Of a stretch of DNA of 64,000 bases, positions 1-9,079 are shown piece by piece. Both the position numbers and the translations under genes were made by a program. Within the stretch, counting starts at the first letter, position 1, and each line of letters begins with the position of its first letter. Under the pieces are notes generated by a model. It searched no databases. It saw nothing but the letters and a program-made list of their open reading frames with translations, and had not been told where the DNA came from. This DNA comes from Bacteroidota bacterium (GTDB taxonomy: Bacteria > Bacteroidota > Bacteroidia > Bacteroidales > Prolixibacteraceae): the NCBI GenBank assembly GCA_023412195.1, contig JAEYNZ010000103.1, forward strand, positions 1 to 64,000, read 5' to 3'.

Positions 1-507
1 ATGTACAAAACCAAGGAAGGCCCGGTAATATGGAGGGAAAACAAATGTATGGGTTGCCGTTACTGCATGGTTTCCTGTCCGTTTGATGTACCTAAGTTTG
101 AATATGCCAGTACCAATCCCAAAATCCAGAAATGTGACATGTGTTACGACCGGATAAAGGAAGGAGAGATTCCTGTGTGCGTTGAGACATGTGGCGATGC
201 CCTTTTCTTTGGAACAAGACGTGAGTTGATTGCAGAAGCCCGTCGCAGAATTGCAGAGGAACCTGAATTATATATCGACAACATTTATGGGGAAAATGCT
301 GCCGGAGGTACAGGATATTTATATTTGTCGCCTGTCCCTCACAACGAACTTGGTTTCGATACCAGGATTGGCAATAACTCTTACCCGGGGTTGACCAAAA
401 GTTTTCTATACAGTGTTCCTGCAGTGGATGTGCTTGTACCTTCCTTATTATTGGGAATCCACGCTGCTACTAGTTTAAAACAAGATAAATCTAACAGTCA
501 TGAGTAA
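1..507 (+). CDS. HybA/DmsB-like 4Fe-4S ferredoxin subunit, 5' end cut by window edge
   Basis: This is the electron-transfer subunit of a membrane oxidoreductase, carrying electrons between a catalytic subunit and a quinone-reactive membrane subunit. The visible part has one ferredoxin motif (CMGCRYCMVSCPF, residues 17-29) and a second cysteine group (CDMCYDRIKEGEIPVCVETC), typical of the HybA/NrfC/DmsB group with four clusters. The first clusters are missing and the frame is open at base 1, so the ATG there is most likely an internal methionine. A hydrophobic stretch near residues 141-155 could be a C-terminal anchor as in HybA. Its stop overlaps the start of the NrfD-like gene by 8 bases, so the two are co-translated. 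The catalytic subunit lies outside the window; hydrogenase is a guess from the HybA/HybB resemblance. Confidence 0.85.
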   Translation: MYKTKEGPVIWRENKCMGCRYCMVSCPFDVPKFEYASTNPKIQKCDMCYDRIKEGEIPVCVETCGDALFFGTRRELIAEARRRIAEEPELYIDNIYGENAAGGTGYLYLSPVPHNELGFDTRIGNNSYPGLTKSFLYSVPAVDVLVPSLLLGIHAATSLKQDKSNSHE

Positions 508-1738
508 TTCTGCAGTTACAGTAATTAAAGAAAGAAAGCAGCCACTGTGGCAGTTTTTTTTAAATGAGTTAAAACCCAGAGGTAAGTGGCTGACGCCTTT
601 CAATGTCATTTCATTGCCTATTATCATAACAGGTGTGATATTAATGATCATCCGGTTCACACATGGTTTGGGTGCAGTTTCCAACGTTACCCAGGAAATA
701 CCCTGGGGGTTATGGAAAGGTTTCAATGTTGTTACCGGGGTTGCTTTCGCGGGGGGTGCATATGTTCTTACATTCATTGTATATGTGCTCAAAGTTGATA
801 AGTTTCATTCGATTATCAGGGTTACTGTTTTGAACGGATTTTTGGCATACCTTTTCTACACGGGTGCTTTGGTTCTTGATTTGGGTAAGCCATGGAATAT
901 TTTTAACCCGATCATCGGGAACAGCTATGGAGCCAATTCAGTTCTGTTCCTTGTGTCGTGGCACTTCCTGCTGTATATTCTTGGCCTTTTAATTGAATTC
1001 TCTCCTGCAGTTGCAGAATGGCTGGGATCACGCAGGGCGCATAAAATTCTTTCAGGTCTTACCCTGGGAGCTGTGATTTTCGGAGTCACATTGTCTGTTT
1101 TACACCAGTCCGGATTGGGAGCTTTATTCCTGATGGCAAATGCCAAGATACACCCGCTCTGGTATTCAGAGTTTATTCCGCTTCTATTCCTGATATCAAG
1201 TGTGTTTGCCGGGCTATCCATGGTTATTTTCGAAGGTTCAATCAGTGAAAGGGTGTTCTTCAGGCGGACCGACAGCAACAGCATCCAGTCGAGGAACAGC
1301 ATGCTGGAAATCCTGTCGAAGATATGTGCTTTCAGTATGTTTATTTATCTATTCCTTCAACTGCTTGTATTCATTCACGGGCACAGGGGTGAATATCTGA
1401 ATACACCTATGGGGTATTGGTTCTTGCTGGAAATGGTAGGCTTTGTAATGGTCCCGATGCTGTTATTCATCTATAGTTTCAGAAAAAGGAATATACTTTT
1501 GATCAGAGTGGCAGCCATACTAACTATCGTAGGGATCATCTTAAACAGGCTCAATGTATCTATCATTGCTTTCCGCTGGGATGCAGCCGTACGTTATGTT
1601 CCTTCCTGGATGGAAATTGTAATCAGCATTTCAATCATCCTGATTCAAATCTGGGTTTTCAGATGGATTATTCAAAGGATGCCCGTGCTCAGTGAATTAA
1701 AACCTGATCCTGCCGCGCAAGAGAATCAGCAGAATTAA
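500..1738 (+). CDS. NrfD/HybB-like polytopic quinone-interacting membrane subunit
   Basis: Integral membrane protein of 412 residues with about ten predicted helices. It belongs to the NrfD/PsrC/HybB superfamily, which exchanges electrons with menaquinone and takes them from, or gives them to, a ferredoxin-like partner. Family marks include the early PWGLWKGFNVVTGVAFAGG segment, which resembles the conserved HybB region, and FEGSISERVFF near residue 245. The start overlaps the upstream ferredoxin gene by 8 bases, so the two subunits are surely one complex. A GcvH-like gene follows after 26 bases. HybB is the closest match in length and layout, but a polysulfide or other respiratory complex cannot be excluded. 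Confidence 0.85.
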   Translation: MSNSAVTVIKERKQPLWQFFLNELKPRGKWLTPFNVISLPIIITGVILMIIRFTHGLGAVSNVTQEIPWGLWKGFNVVTGVAFAGGAYVLTFIVYVLKVDKFHSIIRVTVLNGFLAYLFYTGALVLDLGKPWNIFNPIIGNSYGANSVLFLVSWHFLLYILGLLIEFSPAVAEWLGSRRAHKILSGLTLGAVIFGVTLSVLHQSGLGALFLMANAKIHPLWYSEFIPLLFLISSVFAGLSMVIFEGSISERVFFRRTDSNSIQSRNSMLEILSKICAFSMFIYLFLQLLVFIHGHRGEYLNTPMGYWFLLEMVGFVMVPMLLFIYSFRKRNILLIRVAAILTIVGIILNRLNVSIIAFRWDAAVRYVPSWMEIVISISIILIQIWVFRWIIQRMPVLSELKPDPAAQENQQN

Positions 1739-1764
1739 TAAAATAACCAATTAAAAATAAAGTT

Positions 1765-2475
1765 ATGGAAGGATTTACGTACACCGATATTTTTGCAACG
1801 AAAGGTTTGGAATACCTTATTATTGTCGGCTTTTTTATGATCCTTATTCCTTTCTGGATGATGCTGAATAAGAAATCTGCTTCAGCAACAGTAATACAAA
1901 ATCCATTAAGATTTTTAACCAACGGCTCATTGAAATTACCCCAGGGAATCTTTTTCAGCAGGTACCATACATGGGCGCATCTTGAAAAAAACGGAGAAGC
2001 AAAAATCGGACTTGATGATATGTTGCTGCACCTTACTGGTGAAGTGAAGGTAAATTTTCTGAAGTCGGAAGGAGAAACTGTGGAAAAAGGAGAAGTCGTC
2101 GCACGTTTGCATTATAATGGAAATAATCTGAAGGTTGCTTCTCCTGTCTCAGGTACATTATGCAGCATAAATGAATTGGTAAGAGAGAACCCTGCTATTC
2201 TGAAAAATGATCCTTACCAGCAAGGATGGATCTGCTCTTTAAAACCTTCCAGATGGAAAACCGATACGGATTCCTGTTTCCTGGCAGAAGATGCAACTCA
2301 GTGGGCTAAGGAAGAATTGTATAAGGTAAAGGAGTTTTTATCTCTTGCAGCTGTAAAATCTGATTCCGGAGCAATGCAGGTTGTTATGCAGGATGGTGGT
2401 GAAATTGCCGAACAGGCACTTACCCTTTTCCCTCAGGAAGTCTGGAAAGATTTCGAGGAAAAATTTCTAACCTGA
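1765..2475 (+). CDS. Membrane-tethered GcvH-like (lipoyl-domain) protein lacking the lipoyl lysine
   Basis: A 236-residue protein with one N-terminal membrane helix (about residues 16-34) followed by a domain resembling the glycine cleavage H protein: YHTWAH at 67-72 (H protein: HEW), GLDDMLLHLTGEV at 82-94, and the hallmark SPVSG at 126-130. In lipoyl and H domains the modified lysine lies eight residues before the proline of this motif. Here that place is Gly119 within an NGNN turn, so the domain probably cannot be lipoylated. It is the last gene of the ferredoxin/NrfD-like operon and is followed by a strong terminator, which points to a structural or assembly role in that complex rather than glycine cleavage. 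No P, T or L protein genes are nearby. Confidence 0.75.
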   Translation: MEGFTYTDIFATKGLEYLIIVGFFMILIPFWMMLNKKSASATVIQNPLRFLTNGSLKLPQGIFFSRYHTWAHLEKNGEAKIGLDDMLLHLTGEVKVNFLKSEGETVEKGEVVARLHYNGNNLKVASPVSGTLCSINELVRENPAILKNDPYQQGWICSLKPSRWKTDTDSCFLAEDATQWAKEELYKVKEFLSLAAVKSDSGAMQVVMQDGGEIAEQALTLFPQEVWKDFEEKFLT

Positions 2476-2498
2476 AATGGTTTTCAACTGAAAAATTT

Positions 2499-2529
2499 AA
2501 AGCGATGTGTTCCCACATCGCTTTTTTTA
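2499..2529 (+). terminator. Rho-independent terminator of the ferredoxin/HybB/GcvH-like operon
   Basis: A perfect 9-bp stem (AGCGATGTG at 2501-2509 with CACATCGCT at 2514-2521), a 4-base loop and a following run of seven T. It sits 24 bases after the stop of the GcvH-like gene and separates that operon from the TauE-like gene. Confidence 0.9.
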
Positions 2530-2687
2530 TGGCATGTGTTCATTACCATATATGTAAAACATCCCGTTGAACCATCTTCACAGCCCCATGTTTTATTAAT
2601 TACACCTGAAATTACCCTGATCTGAATGAAGTTGTGGAAAAATAATTTTATCTTTAGTAAGCTTGACAACAATGAAAATAATCAATT

Positions 2688-3488
2688 ATGATTTTTCATT
2701 CTTCTTTTGAATACATTTATCTTTTGCTTCCCCTGATTGGTTTTACAGTAGGATTTTTTGCTTCTGTTCTGGGAAGCGGTGGAGGATTTCTTTTCTTACC
2801 AGTTTTGATTCTGTTTTACAATGTGCCTGCTCAAACTGCAGTCGCTACAACTCTGGCGGCAACACTGCCTGTATGTGTAGTAGGGTCCATTGGTCATTAT
2901 CGCAAAAATAATATTCACATTCAGCTTGGGGTTATATTTGCTGTTGCCGGTATCATTGGTGCAGTAGCAGGGGCCGGAGTTTCCCATATGGTGACATCCC
3001 GTCAGCTAAAGGTAGGTTTTGGAATATATTCCTTGCTGATTGCCCTTAAGCTGCTTCTTAACACCCGCAAGGATAGAAACGCCATTTCAAAAGGATTGAA
3101 ACTGATACCTCCGTCTGGTTCTGCAAGGTTTAAAAAAGGATCAATCTATGGTTTTGCAGCCGGAATGGTAACCGGAATTTTTGGTACAAGTGGTGCTGCC
3201 CCTGTGATGGCCGGGTTGTTCTCCATGCGAATTCCGTTAAAGGTTGTGGCAGGAACTTCTTTAATGATTATTACAATAACCACAATATCGGCTCTTGGAG
3301 CACATTTTCTGGTGGGAACCATCGATCTGACCCTGGTTTATTTTCTCACATCAGGAGCTGTTCTTGGCTCTGCAGCCGGGCCGCGCATGCTTGCAAAAAT
3401 AAAAACCGACAGGGCTGAGCTGCCGGTCAGAAAATGGTATGCATTCGGACTTGCCGCATTTGGTTTGCTAATGATATTCAGCAATTAA
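2688..3488 (+). CDS. TauE/SafE family sulfite/organosulfonate exporter
   Basis: A 266-residue membrane protein with about eight helices and the two internally related halves of the TSUP/TauE/SafE family. Each half has a glycine-rich motif: GFFASVLGSGGGFLFLPVL near residue 22 and a GMVTGIFGTSGAAPVMAGL-like repeat near residue 160. Members move sulfite, sulfoacetate, thiosulfate or similar anions across the inner membrane. The gene stands between the respiratory operon's terminator and the lipid genes, so context does not fix the substrate; the redox operon upstream makes a sulfur anion plausible but unproven. A possible -7 box (TATCTTTA) lies at 2649-2656. Confidence 0.85.
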   Translation: MIFHSSFEYIYLLLPLIGFTVGFFASVLGSGGGFLFLPVLILFYNVPAQTAVATTLAATLPVCVVGSIGHYRKNNIHIQLGVIFAVAGIIGAVAGAGVSHMVTSRQLKVGFGIYSLLIALKLLLNTRKDRNAISKGLKLIPPSGSARFKKGSIYGFAAGMVTGIFGTSGAAPVMAGLFSMRIPLKVVAGTSLMIITITTISALGAHFLVGTIDLTLVYFLTSGAVLGSAAGPRMLAKIKTDRAELPVRKWYAFGLAAFGLLMIFSN

Positions 3489-3506
3489 TAATTTTATTTA
3501 TAGCTT

Positions 3507-4241
3507 TTGCTAATGATCTGGAACATTTACTTAATTATTCTTATCTATTTTATTCTGGGAATTACTGGCTTTTATTTTATCAATCGCAGGAAAAGTGCCG
3601 ATGAAGCCCGGAAAAGCTGGACGAAATTTATTGTTTATTTTTTTATCATCCATATCCTGTACTTTTCTATCGTGTTTAATACCATGTACTTCCGGTTCCT
3701 GGCTGTCGTCATCATTGCAGCTGGTGCATTGGAATTATTCAGGATATACCGGAAGTCGGGTTATAATAAAAAGCTTTTTTTTCTGAGTTCATTTATTTTG
3801 TTCCTTATGTTTTCACTGGGATTTTATCTTTTTTCAGGAACAGAAAAGCAGAACATACTGTATGCATTTCTTGTTTTATCAATTTTCGATAGTTTCAGCC
3901 AGATAACTGGCCAACTGTGGGGAAAAAATAAGCTTTTCCCGTCTATCAGCCCAAACAAAACAGTAGAAGGTGTTGCAGGTGGCGTTATTGTGGCTTTGTT
4001 GAGTTCATTGTTGCTTAAGAATCTGTTAGAGACTACTTCTTTCAATGCCATGGTCATTGCAGGAGGAATAGTTGCTTTTGCATTTTTGGGAGATATGCTG
4101 GCTTCGTACTACAAAAGAAAATATGAGGTAAAGGATTTCAGCAATCTGATTCCGGGGCATGGTGGTTTTCTCGACAGGTTCGACAGCCTGATAGCAGGTG
4201 GTGCTTATTTCACTATTCATCTCTATCTGTTTAATATGTAA
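3507..4241 (+). CDS. CdsA-type phosphatidate cytidylyltransferase family protein
   Basis: A 244-residue polytopic protein carrying the cytidylyltransferase signature close to its C-terminus: SYYKRKYEVKDFSNLIPGHG followed by GFLDRFD, matching the S-x-x-K-R-x4-K-D...HGG-x-x-D-R-x-D pattern of CdsA. The enzyme makes CDP-diacylglycerol (or a related CDP-lipid) from CTP and phosphatidate at the inner membrane. It is slightly shorter than typical CdsA and is the first of three genes that all act on lipid head groups (a polyprenol/phytol-kinase-like protein and a CDP-alcohol phosphotransferase follow). It may therefore be a dedicated second copy rather than the housekeeping enzyme. Confidence 0.85.
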   Translation: MLMIWNIYLIILIYFILGITGFYFINRRKSADEARKSWTKFIVYFFIIHILYFSIVFNTMYFRFLAVVIIAAGALELFRIYRKSGYNKKLFFLSSFILFLMFSLGFYLFSGTEKQNILYAFLVLSIFDSFSQITGQLWGKNKLFPSISPNKTVEGVAGGVIVALLSSLLLKNLLETTSFNAMVIAGGIVAFAFLGDMLASYYKRKYEVKDFSNLIPGHGGFLDRFDSLIAGGAYFTIHLYLFNM

Positions 4242-4268
4242 AAAAAGGATGAGTAAAACGTATAATTT

Positions 4269-4943
4269 ATGGTAAACCAGTTAGCACTCACATTTATATT
4301 TCTGATTGTCTTTGTCTCATTACTAGTTTTTACAGAACTCATTTATAGGCGCTTGGGTTTCAAAGGTGAAATAACCAGGAAATTTGCACATTTTACAGCT
4401 ACTCTTTCTACCATTATCTTTCCTTATATATTTGAAGATCACTGGTATGTTCTGGCACTGGCTGTTTTTTTCTTTATAATTCTATATTTTAGCAAAAAAG
4501 GTACACATCTGAAATCCATTAACGATATTTCAAGAAAGTCGGCAGGCAGTTATTTGTTGCCGGTTGCAATCTATCTTTCATTTCTGATTGCATATCATAT
4601 GGGACACAGGTTTTATTTTATTCTCCCTGTCCTGGTATTGGCAATTTGTGATCCTGTTGCAGGTATTCTGGGGTTGAATATTCAACAGTTTAATCATAAA
4701 ATTTCAATATTTGGTTACCAGTTTCAGAAAACAACCCTGGGTTCTTCCTCCTTCTTTATTTCATGTTTTTTGATCAGTTTGATTGCGTTATATTACCACC
4801 GGATGGTTTTCGATGCAAAAACTTTTTGGCTGGCATTTAGTATAGCTTTAATTGGAACTTTGGTGGAATTGTTTAGCTGGCGTGGAACTGACAACTTATT
4901 TATACCTATGAGCGTGCTGCTCATGCTGATATTGTTTCTCTAG
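4269..4943 (+). CDS. Phytol/dolichol/diacylglycerol kinase-like CTP-dependent membrane kinase
   Basis: A 224-residue membrane protein with about seven helices resembling the CTP-dependent lipid kinases related to CdsA (yeast Dgk1, Sec59, plant VTE5). Recognisable parts are the N-terminal LGFKGEITRKFAHFTATLST (family: RK-x-x-H), the central CDPVAGILG (family: GD-x-x-A-x-x-x-G) and KTTLGSSSFF (family: K-S/T-x-x-G-S). Such enzymes phosphorylate a lipid alcohol. It is 27 bases from the CdsA-like gene and followed by a CDP-alcohol phosphotransferase, so the three probably supply and use a CDP-lipid. The lipid alcohol substrate cannot be read from the sequence. Confidence 0.7.
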   Translation: MVNQLALTFIFLIVFVSLLVFTELIYRRLGFKGEITRKFAHFTATLSTIIFPYIFEDHWYVLALAVFFFIILYFSKKGTHLKSINDISRKSAGSYLLPVAIYLSFLIAYHMGHRFYFILPVLVLAICDPVAGILGLNIQQFNHKISIFGYQFQKTTLGSSSFFISCFLISLIALYYHRMVFDAKTFWLAFSIALIGTLVELFSWRGTDNLFIPMSVLLMLILFL

Positions 4944-5024
4944 ATCAAAAAGACAGGAAAATATTAATAGATGAACATTTCCATTCAGATAGAAATTCAT
5001 ATGTAAACCTGAAAAGCGATAAAG

Positions 5025-5612
5025 ATGAAATGGATAATTAACAACGAAAATGTGCTTACTGTTCCTAATTTTATAAGCTTCTACAGGCTGGTCATGTTTC
5101 CGGTTATTCTTGTGTTGGCATTGGGTGGCTATGAAAGAACCTTTGTTATTCTTCTGGTCATAAATCTGATAAGCGATATTCTGGATGGCAGTATTGCCAG
5201 GCTGTTTAATCTTCAAACCCGTTTTGGTGCCGGATTGGATAATCTGGCAGACATAGGCACCTATGTACTTGCACTGCTTGGAATTTTTCTTTTCCGCTGG
5301 AAGGAAGTAAGTCCACACGCATGGTTTTTATATCTGTTTCTTGCGGTGTTTGTTTTGAGTTACATCGTTGCATTTGTGCGTTTTGGTAAAATACCCGGAC
5401 TGCATCTATATGGTGCAGTGACAGCAGGATACATACAGGGTATTTTCTTTTTTATATTATTTGTGTGGGGATTTTATGCCTGGATGTTCTACCTGGCTGT
5501 CGGCTGGGGCATAATTGCTTATCTTGAAAAGATATTTGTCCTGTTGCGGCTCGATGATATCAAATCGGGCGTGAAAGGACTTTACTGGCTCAGGAAAGCA
5601 GAAAATCAATAA
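5025..5612 (+). CDS. CDP-alcohol phosphatidyltransferase family protein
   Basis: A 195-residue membrane enzyme with the full catalytic signature of the CDP-alcohol phosphotransferases: D-x-x-DG-x-x-AR-x8-G-x3-D-x3-D, seen as DILDGSIARLFNLQTRFGAG then LDNLAD. All aspartates that bind Mg and the CDP-lipid are present. It would transfer the phosphatidyl group from a CDP-lipid to a small alcohol, in the manner of PgsA, PssA or the phosphatidylinositol-phosphate synthases; which alcohol is unknown. It completes a lipid trio with the CdsA-like and lipid-kinase-like genes just upstream. Confidence 0.88.
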   Translation: MKWIINNENVLTVPNFISFYRLVMFPVILVLALGGYERTFVILLVINLISDILDGSIARLFNLQTRFGAGLDNLADIGTYVLALLGIFLFRWKEVSPHAWFLYLFLAVFVLSYIVAFVRFGKIPGLHLYGAVTAGYIQGIFFFILFVWGFYAWMFYLAVGWGIIAYLEKIFVLLRLDDIKSGVKGLYWLRKAENQ

Positions 5613-5778
5613 TTAATTTTTTGCTGATATCTATCTTATGAATGCTCCCGAATATTGGTCTGTCAATGGTATCAGGCTATAATTTGATATACCGGTATCC
5701 AACTCATGCCTGCCTCTGTTCAAACCAATATTATTCAGCATTGTTGGAAAATAGAGCTTTGATTTCAATTCACGGGAT

Positions 5779-7554
5779 ATGAAGAAAGGAAAAAGCAGCA
5801 GTAATCTCAGAGATGACTGGTACCGTTTAAAACGGGCCCTTTCACTTGCCGCCCCCAAAAAAAGAAATGTCTTGCTTATTATCATTCTGACAATCGTGGT
5901 TGTATTGGCAGGAGTTGCAGAACCTCTTCTGATGAAGCTTATCATCGACCAGCTGGCAGGTGATTTCCAGGTAACACTCCTCATACGGGGCATAGCTGTT
6001 TTACTTGGAGTTTATCTGGTTAAGGAATCAGTAGCTGCCTTGTCGAACTGGCTTACCTGGCGCACCCGGATCAGGGTACACCATAATTTGCTGCGCATAA
6101 CTGTCGGACGTTTACACATCCTTCCAGTTGAATTCCACCGTACACAGGGTACCGGAGCCATTATGACGAAGCTTGAAAGGGGAATTCAGGGGTATGTGAA
6201 GGCAGTATCTGACATAGCTTTTAATGTTTTTCCTGCCCTTGTCTACCTTATTCTCGCCTTTGTTGTGATGATCAGGCTCAACTGGCAGATGACCCTTGTT
6301 GTTGCTGTTTTTACTCCCCTCCCTGCTTTTGTCGCCAGTCTTGCAGCTCCTGAGCAACGAAACAGGGAGAGCTTCCTGATGAACCGATGGTCGAAAATTT
6401 ACTCCCGTTTCAATGAAGTGCTGTCAGGCATTGTTACCGTGCGAAGTTTTGCAATGGAAGATTATGAAAAGAGCCGTTTTATGAAAAACGTTGAGGAAGC
6501 CAACGATAGGGTGGTCAGGGGAGTGGGCTTCGACTCAAAAATAGGTGCAGTACAGAACATCATTGTCGCGCTTGCCAGGATTGCAGCCATTGCCTACGGT
6601 GCCTATCTGATCGCCAATGATGAAATTACAGTCGGAACCCTGATTGCCTACCTCGGATATATTGGAGGCCTTTTTGGACCTGTGCAAAATCTTACGGGTA
6701 TTTATACCACCTTCCAGATAGCAACTGTTTCACTCGAACACGTTTTTGAAATTCTGGATAAACAGGATTTTCTTGGTGACCTTCCCGATGCAATTGAACC
6801 TGAAGGAATAAAAGGTGAGGTGGAATATAAAAAGGTTTCCTTTAAATATATCGTTTCGGGGAATGAGATTCTCAGAGATATTCATCTGCATGTTAAGCCG
6901 GGGGAATCTGTTGCTTTTGTTGGTCCAAGCGGTTCAGGGAAAACCACTTTGATGGCTTTGCTACAGCGGTTCTATGACCCTGCCGAAGGTCAGATTTTGA
7001 TCGACGGCTATGATTTGCGTAACCTGAAGCAGATCTCCATCCGCCGGCAAATGGGTGTGGTTTTGCAGGATGCCCTGCTGTTTAATGAATCAATTGCCGA
7101 TAACATCCGCTACGGCCGGCAGGATGCTAATTTTGAGCAGGTGGTGGAAGCTGCAAAAGCTGCCAATGCCCATGGATTTATCATGGAGCTTCCCGATGGA
7201 TATGATACAATGGCTGGTGAGCGGGGAGGAAGGTTATCAGGTGGTGAAAGACAACGAATTGCAATTGCCCGTGCAATCCTGAAAGACCCGCCTATCCTGA
7301 TCCTTGATGAGGCTTCCTCGGCAATGGATGCAGAACTGGAAGCACTTGTACAGGAAGCACTGTTGAAACTGATGGCCGGACGGACCACTTTTATCATTGC
7401 CCACAGGCTAAACACCGTAGTCAATGCAAACAGGATTATTGTTTTACATAAAGGAGTCATTGTTGAGACTGGATCCCATCGTGAGCTCATGGCAACCGGT
7501 GGTTATTATGCTTCACTTGTAAAGAGGCAAACCCACGGCTTGCTGAATGTGTGA
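5779..7554 (+). CDS. ABC exporter, fused permease and ATPase (MsbA-like type I)
   Basis: A 591-residue half-transporter. Residues about 30-330 form the six-helix ABC transmembrane domain. The ATPase follows with Walker A GPSGSGKTT at 382-390, Q-loop (QMGVVLQDALLF), signature LSGGERQR at 486-493, Walker B ILILDE at 506-511 and switch histidine in IIAHRL, so the site looks fully active. It works as a homodimer, exporting a lipid, peptide or drug from the inner membrane. The start follows an A/G-rich leader. Position after the phospholipid trio suggests lipid flipping, but a 165-base gap separates them. The downstream gene runs convergently. Confidence 0.9.
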   Translation: MKKGKSSSNLRDDWYRLKRALSLAAPKKRNVLLIIILTIVVVLAGVAEPLLMKLIIDQLAGDFQVTLLIRGIAVLLGVYLVKESVAALSNWLTWRTRIRVHHNLLRITVGRLHILPVEFHRTQGTGAIMTKLERGIQGYVKAVSDIAFNVFPALVYLILAFVVMIRLNWQMTLVVAVFTPLPAFVASLAAPEQRNRESFLMNRWSKIYSRFNEVLSGIVTVRSFAMEDYEKSRFMKNVEEANDRVVRGVGFDSKIGAVQNIIVALARIAAIAYGAYLIANDEITVGTLIAYLGYIGGLFGPVQNLTGIYTTFQIATVSLEHVFEILDKQDFLGDLPDAIEPEGIKGEVEYKKVSFKYIVSGNEILRDIHLHVKPGESVAFVGPSGSGKTTLMALLQRFYDPAEGQILIDGYDLRNLKQISIRRQMGVVLQDALLFNESIADNIRYGRQDANFEQVVEAAKAANAHGFIMELPDGYDTMAGERGGRLSGGERQRIAIARAILKDPPILILDEASSAMDAELEALVQEALLKLMAGRTTFIIAHRLNTVVNANRIIVLHKGVIVETGSHRELMATGGYYASLVKRQTHGLLNV

Positions 7555-7571
7555 TACTTCTCGTGAAATGC

Positions 7572-8957
7572 TTATCTCAGATGAAAAATATACCCTTTGT
7601 TCAGGCTGTTTCCATCAACTGGTGAAACACTTTCAGATTTCATTTCTATTTCATCTGAAGCATCTTCATGTTCAATAAACAACTCATCGGTATTGAATGC
7701 CGAAACGATATTGTATTGGCGAGGGATTTCTGCTTTTCCGTTTTCAGTAAGAAAAACAACAAACAGCTTGTTCGTAAAAGGTTGTTTTAGTGCAATAACA
7801 TCCTTGCTGGCAAAGGCTGATGGGCTGCTGTAGGTATTTCCGTCCCAGGTTCTCTGGCTTAAAGGTGTTTGATTCAGATTCTCCCAGTTTGCCAGCATGC
7901 GGATCAGCTTCAGCCTGGCCGGAACTTCACGGATGCTTCTGAATCCCGGCATATCGCCTGTACCCCCAAACCTGCCATACCATGAGAACCACGAACCATT
8001 CACAGCTGCGGTGGCAGCATATAGTCTGTTATCTTCATCCCCGAATCGGTCGGGAGTGGTACTGGCAACATGTTCCCTGTTTATTAGCCCTGACTGAAAT
8101 ATACGTTCATCATCGGCAAATTCAGTTCCGAATCTTTCCTGTGCAAGGATATCCGGAGTAACCTCTCCCGCATCTGCCCGTTCACCAATGGGTTGAATCC
8201 AGTCTTCATAAATACGGTAGGGTTCCATTATAAACCTGGCATGTGGAAATTTTTCTTTTGTAGCCTGGTATAGTTGTTTGTAGAAACTGATCCTCCCTTC
8301 GCTGTAAGTATCAAAATCATGTGTAACATCAGGATGTTTGATGCCAAAATCGCCTCCAGTCCAATGCGCGAGTGTAATCTGTCTCCCCGGACTCTGTATC
8401 GTATCCCAGAAATCCCCCGGTGGCTGGGGTACATCCCATGCATATCCCCCGAACCTGAACTCCGGATTCTGATCTTCGATGCTCTCTGCATATCTTATGA
8501 TTGAATCTATGGCCCATGTTATTACCTTTTGTTGTTGCAGGTCGAGCTGAGCCGTAAAAGTATGCTGATTAAAAAACCAGCCCCTGGCAATATTTCCTGG
8601 GAATGCTTTCGTATTGTTCATTAAGGCAAAATGGGTTTCAGCAAAAGAAACTTCTTCAGGTGAGTATTCTCTTTGCGTATCAATATTTCTGTTGTATATC
8701 GAATACTCAGGAGTTTCAATATAAAAGTATAGTCCTTTGGATAGGGAATCCTTCTCCATCCCTTTTTGGTAAAACACATAATCATAGCCCATTTGCCTTG
8801 CATAGGCCAGGTTATCATGAGGGGTTCCCACCCATACAATGCCAAAGAAATTTCTGAAGTCGGGTGTTCTGTCAACTTTTTCACTACCCTGAAAGCCTTT
8901 GGAACAGGAAATTAAAATGAAGATTCCTACTGCCGGTAAGAAGGATGTAATTTTCAT
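7572..8957 (-). CDS. Secreted lipoprotein of unknown family, possible TIM-barrel-like enzyme
   Basis: A 461-residue protein with a lipoprotein signal peptide ending in LISC (lipid cysteine at residue 19). I do not recognise the family. The body is rich in aromatic residues and contains GYAWDVPQPPGDFWD and FIMEPYRIYEDWIQP, which look like the strand-end acidic and aromatic segments of glycoside-hydrolase barrels, followed by a C-terminal beta-rich part from about residue 370. The gene is monocistronic on the minus strand and convergent with the ABC exporter. A carbohydrate-related role at the outer membrane is only a guess from composition and from other carbohydrate genes in the window. Confidence 0.6.
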   Translation of the reverse strand: MKITSFLPAVGIFILISCSKGFQGSEKVDRTPDFRNFFGIVWVGTPHDNLAYARQMGYDYVFYQKGMEKDSLSKGLYFYIETPEYSIYNRNIDTQREYSPEEVSFAETHFALMNNTKAFPGNIARGWFFNQHTFTAQLDLQQQKVITWAIDSIIRYAESIEDQNPEFRFGGYAWDVPQPPGDFWDTIQSPGRQITLAHWTGGDFGIKHPDVTHDFDTYSEGRISFYKQLYQATKEKFPHARFIMEPYRIYEDWIQPIGERADAGEVTPDILAQERFGTEFADDERIFQSGLINREHVASTTPDRFGDEDNRLYAATAAVNGSWFSWYGRFGGTGDMPGFRSIREVPARLKLIRMLANWENLNQTPLSQRTWDGNTYSSPSAFASKDVIALKQPFTNKLFVVFLTENGKAEIPRQYNIVSAFNTDELFIEHEDASDEIEMKSESVSPVDGNSLNKGYIFHLR

Positions 8958-8994
8958 AGTTCAGTTTCACATTACAAATTCCTTCCGAAAGTAG

Positions 8995-9029
8995 AAAAAA
9001 AAAGAATGTATCCTTTCCTTAGAAAGGAT
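8995..9029 (-). terminator. Rho-independent terminator of the dienelactone hydrolase gene
   Basis: Read on the minus strand, the stem ATCCTTTC / GAAAGGAT (9022-9029 with 9010-9017, 4-base loop) is followed six bases later by a long T run (the A run at 8995-9003 on the plus strand). It lies just after the stop of the minus-strand hydrolase gene. Confidence 0.75.
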
Positions 9030-9079
9030 TGATGTGAAAGGTAGATTTCTAACAAGCGATTTGTCTTTTAATCCGGATA

